Shown: positions 57,366 to 64,000 of the stretch, in pieces | How positions within the stretch are numbered: position 1 is the first letter of the stretch | How the letters are laid out: every line of letters starts with the position of its first letter | From: Paratinospora sagittata | Taxonomy: Eukaryota; Streptophyta; Magnoliopsida; Ranunculales; Menispermaceae | NCBI GenBank assembly: GCA_035771175.1 | Contig: CM069607.1 | Coordinates: forward strand, 13,772,001-13,836,000 | DNA: 64,000 bases | Direction of reading: 5' to 3' | Position numbers and translations under genes: made by a program | Notes under the pieces: model-generated | What the model was told of the DNA's origin: nothing | The model's input: only the letters and a program-made list of their open reading frames with translations | Databases searched by the model: none

Positions 57366-58563
57366 ACTGCCACCATTCGGTCTTTTCCCGCCTCTGTTGT
57401 CCTCCTTCGACTCATATTCCTTTTTTTCTCTTATTCTCCATCTTCGAGCTTTTTGGGGATTCATCCGCCACTTGCTTCGTATCAGTTTGCTCGTCGGCAT
57501 TGATGTACTTTTCTGCTCGATCGATGATCTCTTCGTAGGTTTGGGCCTTCTTTTTTCCAAGGGAGTATTGGAACTTTCCTAGCCTTAATCTTGCGAGAAA
57601 GGCGATGATTGTTGTTTTATCGTCGCAGTCATCTACGTAGACTCGTACATCGTCGAAGCGACCGAGGTACTCCTTCAAGGTTTCACCTTTCTTTTGCTTG
57701 ATGCCGAGAAAACTGTTCACAGGTTTTTCCCTTTCATTCTTTCCAACAAAGTGGTTCATGAACTTGTGAGCCAAGTGCCCAAAAGAACATATAGAGTCGG
57801 TTTTAGGTCTGCAAAGGGTGATCTGGAAGCCCTTTCACACAGTAGCATTATCGTAGCCCTTGAATTCCATCTAGGACTTGTAGTTCTCAATGTGCTCTCT
57901 GGGGTCTACCTTCCCTTTGTACGTCTTGACATCTGCGGTCTTGACGTTCTTTGGAAGCGGCGTCAGGAGTATATCCTCAATAAAAGGAGAAGGAAGCTCT
58001 TTGTACTCATGATAGTGCCGAGGTGCAGACTTAGTAGTTTGAGAGTGTTCCGACCCGTTCGACCTTCTCGGTATCGATCTCTCTGGATCAGGTTTTCCTG
58101 GCATAGCTCCTTTCTCGGATACCGACCTATGTGAGACTGGCTTTGTTGATATTTGAAGAGCTTATCTGATCCAGGAAAATACCGAGCTGTGACTTCTCTT
58201 GGCATTCAGTGAATGACGCAAGTCTTTAGCAGACAAGGACTTACGACTAGGAGGGGGTTTTCCTAGCACTGACCTCTTCTTCGAGGTCGCACTTTGGCAC
58301 TTACTCTCCTTCCCGTTGTGAGGCCAAGGGCTAGGACGTGGTATATGACTATGAAGTAGTTGTAGGGGGAGTACTTCCCTTATTATGAGTTGCTGCTCTA
58401 GGACGTTTTGAGTCATTTTTTCAATGTTCTTCCCTATAGCAGTCAACCTTGATTTCTGAGCAGAATTCTTTGACTGCTTCTTCGGTGGTCTTCCCCGTTT
58501 TTGGGGTGCCGCTTGTATGGCGATGGGCTCCACCTCAACTGGTATTTCTGCCTCTGGACTCAT
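57366..58563 (-). pseudogene. Gag of Tat copy 2
   Basis: The start codon at 58,563 opens MSPEAEIPVEVEPIA, soon followed by QKRGRPPKKQSKN, an AT-hook-like motif with the R-G-R-P core. After frame changes come LPKNVKTADVKTYKGKVDPR with EHIENYKS (57,871-58,104), the start of the Retrotrans_gag domain, and MNHFVGKNEREKPVNSFLGI and GETLKEYLGRFDDVRVYVDD (57,774-57,412), its end. A 77-codon gap between the two pieces is out of frame. Gag builds the particle; this copy is broken. Confidence 0.8.
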
Positions 58564-58605
58564 GACGACAGCTGTTCTTGACTTGCAATGTCGGTCCCCA
58601 TAGAA

Positions 58606-58612
58606 GGCGCCA
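58606..58612 (-). other. Primer-binding site core of Tat copy 2
   Basis: The minus strand reads TTTGGCGCCTTCTATGGGGA directly after the LTR end CCAACA. The TGGCGCC core is the usual primer site of Athila/Tat elements, different from the methionine tRNA site of the neighbouring copia and Tekay-like elements. Confidence 0.75.
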
Positions 58613-58614
58613 AA

Positions 58615-59198
58615 TGTTGGTGTAAGATTTGACCAACACCAGTAGACGATGAGGTGGAGGGAAGATGTTGATTTGGAACTCAGCAGGGTGCTGGGGAAAT
58701 TGTCGGAGGTTGGTGATCTGAGAGAGAGAGAAAATAAAAGATAATAGGCTATTTTGAAGAACACCGATGTGGTGTCGGCCAAAGACCCTTCGATGCCTAA
58801 GTTAGTTCAGAACTGCGTAATACTGAACTTAGTCGAGAATGACTTAGAGTTGCTTACCTTCCCCTTAAGGGTTCAAGTCTTTTTATAGAGAGGGCTTGAA
58901 GTCTTTGGCCTTGTTGTAGTGTTGTTGTAGAATTAGGAATCTAACTCGTGTTAGGAGAGCATATTTGATTCCTGATAGAATTTAGTCTGATCCTCATGGG
59001 ATTCGAATGACTTATCAGTCTCCTAGTCGAACTGGTAGAATATTTGGCTTTATCAGAGTCGGACTAGGAGTGAATCCCGAACTTGTCGCAATAGATCACG
59101 CCCTATTCCTATCCGACCAGGGATTTTGTTGTCATCCGTCTCGAAGTCGGAGATCACTACAGGTCGGTATGCCGATCTGTGGTATTTCCTTTTGGCTG
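58615..59198 (-). mobile_element. 5' LTR of Tat copy 2, truncated by insertion
   Basis: Aligns with the LTR at 14,859-15,735 in inverted orientation from CCAACA inward for 584 bp, then stops at GGCTG where the Tekay-like LTR begins (59,199). A TATA box in minus orientation (CTATAAAAAG) lies at about 58,873-58,883. The rest of the LTR, if still present, is beyond the inserted element and outside the window. Confidence 0.85.
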
Positions 59199-59224
59199 TG
59201 TAACACCCCGTAAATTTAAGTAAA

Positions 59225-59435
59225 TGACGTATATCGAGATGTATAATACACATATATTATACATAAGAGCTCCATATACGTTTGCTAATACACGTATTTT
59301 ATACCTTAGAGCTCAATATATATTTGATAATATACGTATTTTATACGTATGAGCTACATATACGCGTGATAATACACGTATTTTATATGTAAGAGCTAAC
59401 TATACGTTTGATAAGACACGTATTTTATACGTAGG
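59225..59435 (+). repeat. 42-bp tandem repeat with ACGTATTTTATACGT hairpins
   Basis: Five units with an exact 42-bp step (ACG of the CACGTATTTTATACGTA core at 59,292, 59,334, 59,376 and 59,418; the first unit is more diverged). Every unit contains TACGTAT/ATACGTA arms around TTT and then GAGCT. It lies at the start of the LTR, upstream of any promoter. Confidence 0.85.
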
Positions 59436-59965
59436 AGTCAAAATACGTGTATGTGATTGAGGGTACGACGAAAAACAAATAAAAAGATATAATGAACAGT
59501 ACTTGCATAGTAAGATACTGTTCATCAAATAGTATCACGAATAGTAGTGAATAGTAAGTTACTGTTCATTAAGAAAAAAAAAAAAAAAAAAATAAACAAA
59601 ACCGATTGCTGAATGAAAAACAGAGAGAAACGTCCAGAAGAACCGAGAGAAGAAGGAGAAGAGAGAAAAGGGAGAAAGCGGGATTCGGGTGAAATCCGGA
59701 CTCACGGTAAACAATTTTCACTCCCTTTCTTCGTGAAATTACTATCTAAGCTAGCGGTAACCGTTCTAGCGGCCTAATTTTGACTGTAGGAGCCGTTTTA
59801 CGGCATTTTGACAAATTGGGGTTTTGACCCCAATGTGAATGAGAAATTCGCTAGGAAGATAGAAAAACACTTCCTGGACTATAGAGACTCTGAATATGTG
59901 GTTAGATTTGATTTCAGGAGGTTTGGAGACCGTCGGACAATTTTAATGCAATTTACAGCTTTCGG

Positions 59966-60140
59966 ATGAATAGTGTCGGATGAATAGTGAATAGTGAATA
60001 GTGAATAGTAAATAGTGCACAGTGCACAGTGTACAGTGTACAGTGTACAGTGCACAGTGAATAGGGAATAGTAACAGTGTACAGTGCACAGTGAATAGTG
60101 ATATAGTGAGTGATGTGAATAGTACTGTGCACAGTGATGT
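59966..60140 (+). repeat. 7-bp minisatellite ATAGTGA / ACAGTGY
   Basis: A run of 7-bp units that changes from ATAGTGA to ACAGTGC and ACAGTGT and back. The overlapping open frames on the minus strand (59,879-60,294) encode only low-complexity Tyr/Ser/Cys/His-rich peptides as a result and are not genes. Confidence 0.9.
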
Positions 60141-61504
60141 GACCAGTGATGTGAATCCAATGAAACCCCGGTTTGAGATCATAAAATCGTGAAGAACTAC
60201 ATTCCGGACGTAACATGATATTGGATATGATTTGATTATTTGAGTAACTAAGTATATGGTGTCGTGAAAATATGATTTGGATATCTATTTTCACTGTTCT
60301 TTCTTGTGGAAATATCTAGATTGACCACAGAAACGAGATAATAGTTTCTTCAACGGCTTATGAGTCCTAAATGGATTTATTATTCGTGATTTGAAGTGAG
60401 TTGAGAAATATAAATATGAAGACATGCAATTAAATTATGGAGTGATTGTGACAGGTTAAATTAATTGGATGTAACTTGGAGCTGGACTCGAAAGCGACGA
60501 TGATTGGGTTTAAGTGGAACGTGTTGTACTGTGAGTATAGTTTTCTTGATTTGGTTTTTGTATAGCATTGTACGCATATAAACTGTTCGATTGTATGCAT
60601 GTGAGATTATATATACTGCATTGAGCTTTATGGATCATGCAAACTGTTTTTTTTAGCATTTGGAGTTTGTAATGATGAGGCTTTGCGATTCCTCATCGTC
60701 ATTTCGTTAGGAATTAGACCCGGATGAGGTTTTGCGAGTCCTCATTGTCAGTGGCCTGTCCTAACAAGGGTTGCGACCCTTGAAATGACTGTTACTTGGG
60801 TAATGAGAGGTTGTGGCTACCTTGTACGGCCATACAAGGGTTAGACCCGCTCTCATGCCTTGCGGAGGAGGGAGATTGTGCATTGTATGATTGAAAAACA
60901 TGAAATTTATGTTGTTTACATGTATGATATATTCGTTGAACGATGCATGTGTTGAATAAATGTTTGAAATGAGTTTAAATGTCATATTTCTTTAAATGTA
61001 TATAATTGCCATCTCAAGAACTATATTCACTGAGCTGTTGTTTGCTCACCCTAATTCCTCCAATATTTCAGGTATTGAGTCGAAGGGAAAAGGAAACTCC
61101 GTGAGTGAGTCTGGTATGTGTATGTCTGCTTGGAGGAAATAGCTTTTGTTATTTTGATATGTATACTTATCACACATTATATATATATGTAATATCACCT
61201 AGATGGGTTGTGTGGTAATAGTATATAATGCTTGAGATGATGAGATGATCATAGATATTTATCAGGCGAGAATTTAATGTGTGGAATGATTGGAATGAAT
61301 ATGAGTGGAATGATCATCTATATCTATATTTGATTTGATTTGATGTGTGGTATAGAAAAAAAAAATATTCTGTACATTTTGGGAATGTTTGTGAGAGTAC
61401 ATGAAGGCTGACAGTGTATTATATACTGTATATGGGTTTGTACAGTGTATAGTACACTGTGCCGGTCATGACGTCAGCCTACGTCAGGGGCGTCGTGACA
61501 ATAT

Positions 61505-61516
61505 TGGTATCAGAGC
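61505..61516 (+). other. Primer-binding site (initiator methionine tRNA)
   Basis: TGGTATCAGAGC, four bases after the LTR end, is the perfect complement of the 3' end of initiator methionine tRNA and fixes the LTR as the 5' one in plus orientation. Confidence 0.9.
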
Positions 61517-61686
61517 CTAAGTTTAAAATTCGTAAAAAGATAAAAGCTTTATGATATTATGATTGTTTGTATGGGTATATATATGGGTAGTTCTATTATG
61601 TTGCGCCTAATCCAATATGTTATCTTGATTGAGAATCACTTGTGTCGGTGAATTCCAGATTTGGAAACGAATAGTCAAGATTAACA

Positions 61687-64000
61687 ATGGAAATTGCTGA
61701 TCAAGAAAGAATCAGAAGGCTGAAAGAAAAAGAACTGGATGTAATCCAGTGATAATAAATTATGCAGCTTGTATATGACTAGGAACTACCCAACAACAAT
61801 GAAATGCCCAGCTTATGAGCTTGTGGCAAAGTTGTAATATGAGAATGACAGAAGCTTGAATCATTGATAGCTCCAGATGTGGATGCTAATGGTGTGCGTA
61901 CTTCTGTACAAACAGATATAGTTGAGACGGAAGTAAAACAAATAAAATAAACTAAATATAAGGCCTCAATGATAAGCCAGATGAAATGAAAAGATATGTG
62001 AAAGTTATGAAAACTTTCAGGAGAAGAGACTCTCCTATCTTAACTGGCAATATGATAGTAGATGGAATACAGAATTTGCTACTATGAGTAGAGACAAGCT
62101 TAGAGAATGATTAAATCTCTGAAAAGTAAGTTAGCTAAGTTTAAACTAACTGATGATAAGAGATGATAGAAAAATTGGGTTAAGGACTCCTGAGATGATT
62201 AAGGCATAAGAAAGTTTATCTTGTTACAATGTAGTGACATGCCTAACCATAAATACAAACATGAAGTAGTATAGTTTATTTTTGAAAATGATCACTAAGG
62301 ATATTCTGAGAAGGATAAGGATCTAGAATAAATTGTGGGATCCTATACGGCAGGTTTGATAATTGTTGGGTTATAAATATATGCGCAAGTTGTGAGGCAA
62401 CCTATAAATTTTGGGATAGCCAAAGCTGTGGTGAAATTGTTAATCCAAGCAATATTCGTGCGATAGCTTGCACTGTCGTTAGAAGCTGAATTATCAACAC
62501 CAGTGTTAGGTAAAAGGAGGAATAAAGTAATGTAAGGAACTGTTGGGGCACTAATATGAAATTGAAGATCAGTGAAACATTGAGTAAGGTTGAATTTTGG
62601 CAGTATTCATGACTCTAATTTTGTTAGTACCTAACCCAATAAGAATGGGAAAAAGGAAAGTGATGTTAACGAATTATGAAAACCAAAAGTGGTTTCCATT
62701 GCCTGAGCAGGAGTCACAGACTGAGTAAATTGTATCTCGACCTATGATTGCTTAATAAAAAAAAAATACACTGGATGTGTTAATTTCAAGTTAGTCGATA
62801 TGGAATGCCCCAATAATTTTTATCCATGTGACTCCAACAGATTTGAGAGAATAAATTACAGTAAATACAAGACCAGATCCAAAGAGTAGTAAGACGTTGA
62901 TAACATGTATGATCAACATTTTGTTATTGTGTATATTCTGATGTCCTGTTGGATCTACCTGGTCCTTTATCTCTGGTGAGATAGTAGACAGATTGGATTA
63001 TCTTATGTTAACATAATGCATCATTGATTGTGAGTATGTCGACAGGAGAAAGAATCAACCTTGATATGGTTAACAAATAATATGTGAAAAAATAAATATG
63101 AGGGTCATCAAGTAATTATGGACTTTAGAATATGACATTGTTGGAATTGGATGCTTTGTTGGGTATGATTGGCTGGTCACCTCTCATGCCAAGTGGACCA
63201 TCTCTCCGAAAAGAAGTAATATTCTGAATAAGTGAAAAATTCTCATTGTGAATCTCGAGAAATTTATACCTTCAAAAATTGTCTCTCTAAGATAAGCTAG
63301 TTATTGACGAGGACATGAAGCATATGGCTAGTACAAAGCCATGTAGAGTAACGTAATAAGGCATACAATTGATTAAAATTCCTGTGGTGAGCTGGTATAT
63401 TGGAGTATTCTCTGATGAAGTATTAAAATTGCTACCTGCACAGGAGCTTGATAGCATATCATCTTTGATATGCCACCTTGAAGAGCATTTGTGATAAGAT
63501 GGAAAGAAGGTATAGTGAAATATGTTTAAGTATCAATTATTGTTAATTGAGCAGGGTAACAATAAAGAATGAATATCATTTACCATGGATAGATGGTGGA
63601 ATTCGATTAACTAAATGGTGCCAACTTTTCTTTAAGATCATTTTGAGATCTAAGCACCATCAGTTAAGACTTCGAGAAAAGATATGGATTTTATGAAATT
63701 TTGGTAACCTTGATTTATGTGTCAATCACGTTTATAGGATTGATGCAGTGGGTATATGAACCATATATAGTCTTCGATGATGATTCCCAAGAAAAATGAG
63801 AGGAGCACGAATTGCACCTCGAAAGTATTTTGTAGTCACTGGGAGAGCACCGATTGAATGACAAGCTTGGTGAATATGAGTTTTGAATATAATGGAATTT
63901 GGATCACATGACTAGTTTAATTCATGCTGCGAAGGACAAAGTGATCATAGAACTGGTAAAACTGATGTAAATGATGGAAATGAAGTTCTCTGGTATTAGT
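61687..64000 (+). pseudogene. Decayed gag-pol of the Tekay-like element, cut by window end
   Basis: A possible gag start at 61,687 gives MEIADQERIRRLKEKELDVI and then stops. No long frame remains, but spots of similarity appear in the right order: GYDWLVTSHAKW near 63,155-63,190 (as in the conserved GMDWL that ends the protease region) and, at about 63,755-63,900, the segment after the reverse transcriptase FxDD motif (VFDDDSQEK, EEHELHL, then SLGEHRLNDKL). All have stops between them. The remainder of pol and the 3' LTR lie beyond the window. Most of the sequence between these spots can only be assigned by position. Confidence 0.55.

Larger units (their letters stand above)
48583..59198 (-). 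mobile_element. Tat-type Ty3/gypsy retrotransposon (copy 2), nearly complete
   Basis: On the minus strand the order is 5' LTR (58,615-59,198, cut short), primer-binding site, gag, protease, reverse transcriptase, RNase H plus a second RNase H, integrase, spacer, an antisense spliced gene, polypurine tract and 3' LTR (48,583-48,961). The TGGCGCC primer site, the second RNase H and the antisense gene place it in the Tat group of the Athila/Tat lineage. Coding regions have several stops and frameshifts; a hAT MITE sits near the integrase end, and a Tekay-like element has landed in the 5' LTR. Confidence 0.85.
59199..61500 (+). mobile_element. 5' LTR of a Tekay/Del-like Ty3/gypsy element
   Basis: Begins TGTAACACCCCG and ends GGCGTCGTGACA, the typical ends of plant Tekay/Del LTRs, 2,302 bp long, directly followed by a primer-binding site. 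It shares the end sequences and the TTCACTGAGCTGTTGTTTGCTCACC block (near 61,027) in general form with the solo LTRs at 285 and 6,736, but is a different family. Two tandem arrays lie inside. GGCTG before it (59,194-59,198) should be the target duplication; the other end is outside the window. Confidence 0.85.

Noticed and set aside
59879..60294. Overlapping minus-strand frames rich in Tyr, Ser, His and Cys
   Set aside because: They are translations of a 7-bp minisatellite in all three frames.

Overview
The window is nuclear DNA of a flowering plant, most likely a eudicot. This is inferred from spliced genes with GT/AG introns, two pentatricopeptide repeat (PPR) proteins, cytosolic ribosomal protein eL14, and AT-rich intergenic DNA packed with plant LTR retrotransposons, L1-type LINEs, hAT and Mutator-like transposons. 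Nothing prokaryotic or organellar was seen. I found four host genes; most of the rest is transposon sequence in various states of decay.

Layout. (1) 1-10.7 kb: a Ty1/copia retrotransposon on the minus strand (5' LTR from about 9518, gag running leftwards off the window start) was hit three times by other elements, each now a solo LTR: 285-3354, 3701-6483 and 6736-9451. The gag is left in four pieces. (2) 10.8-15.7 kb: a 5'-truncated Ty3/gypsy Tat-type element on the plus strand, with end of integrase, a spliced gene on the opposite strand, polypurine tract and 3' LTR. (3) 15.8-16.8 kb: LINE RNase H and hAT transposase scraps. (4) 18.8-23.2 kb: two intact intronless PPR genes in convergent orientation, one E class and one DYW class, both expected to act on organelle RNA. 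(5) 24.1-31.3 kb: a LINE fragment, a 2.4-kb Mutator-like element whose long inverted ends are built from palindromes and whose middle holds a 179-bp tandem repeat, then small inverted-repeat elements. (6) 32.05-41.99 kb: a five-exon gene for a probably mitochondrion-targeted RRM protein, with a 7.8-kb second intron holding a MITE, a FAR1-like transposase relic and two LINE fragments. (7) 43.5-46.6 kb: the five-exon RPL14 gene on the minus strand. (8) 48.6-59.2 kb: a nearly full-length second Tat element on the minus strand, again with the antisense spliced gene, carrying a hAT MITE in its integrase. (9) 59.2-64 kb: a Tekay/Del-like Ty3/gypsy element on the plus strand inserted in the 5' LTR of that Tat element; its LTR and primer-binding site are clear, its coding part is decayed and runs off the end.

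How it fits together. The host genes do not form a pathway: two organelle RNA factors, one RRM protein and one ribosomal protein. The history of the window is nested retrotransposition followed by LTR-LTR recombination and point decay. Most noteworthy are the conserved spliced antisense gene in both Tat copies, the palindrome-armed Mutator-like element, and hairpin arrays inside several unrelated elements.
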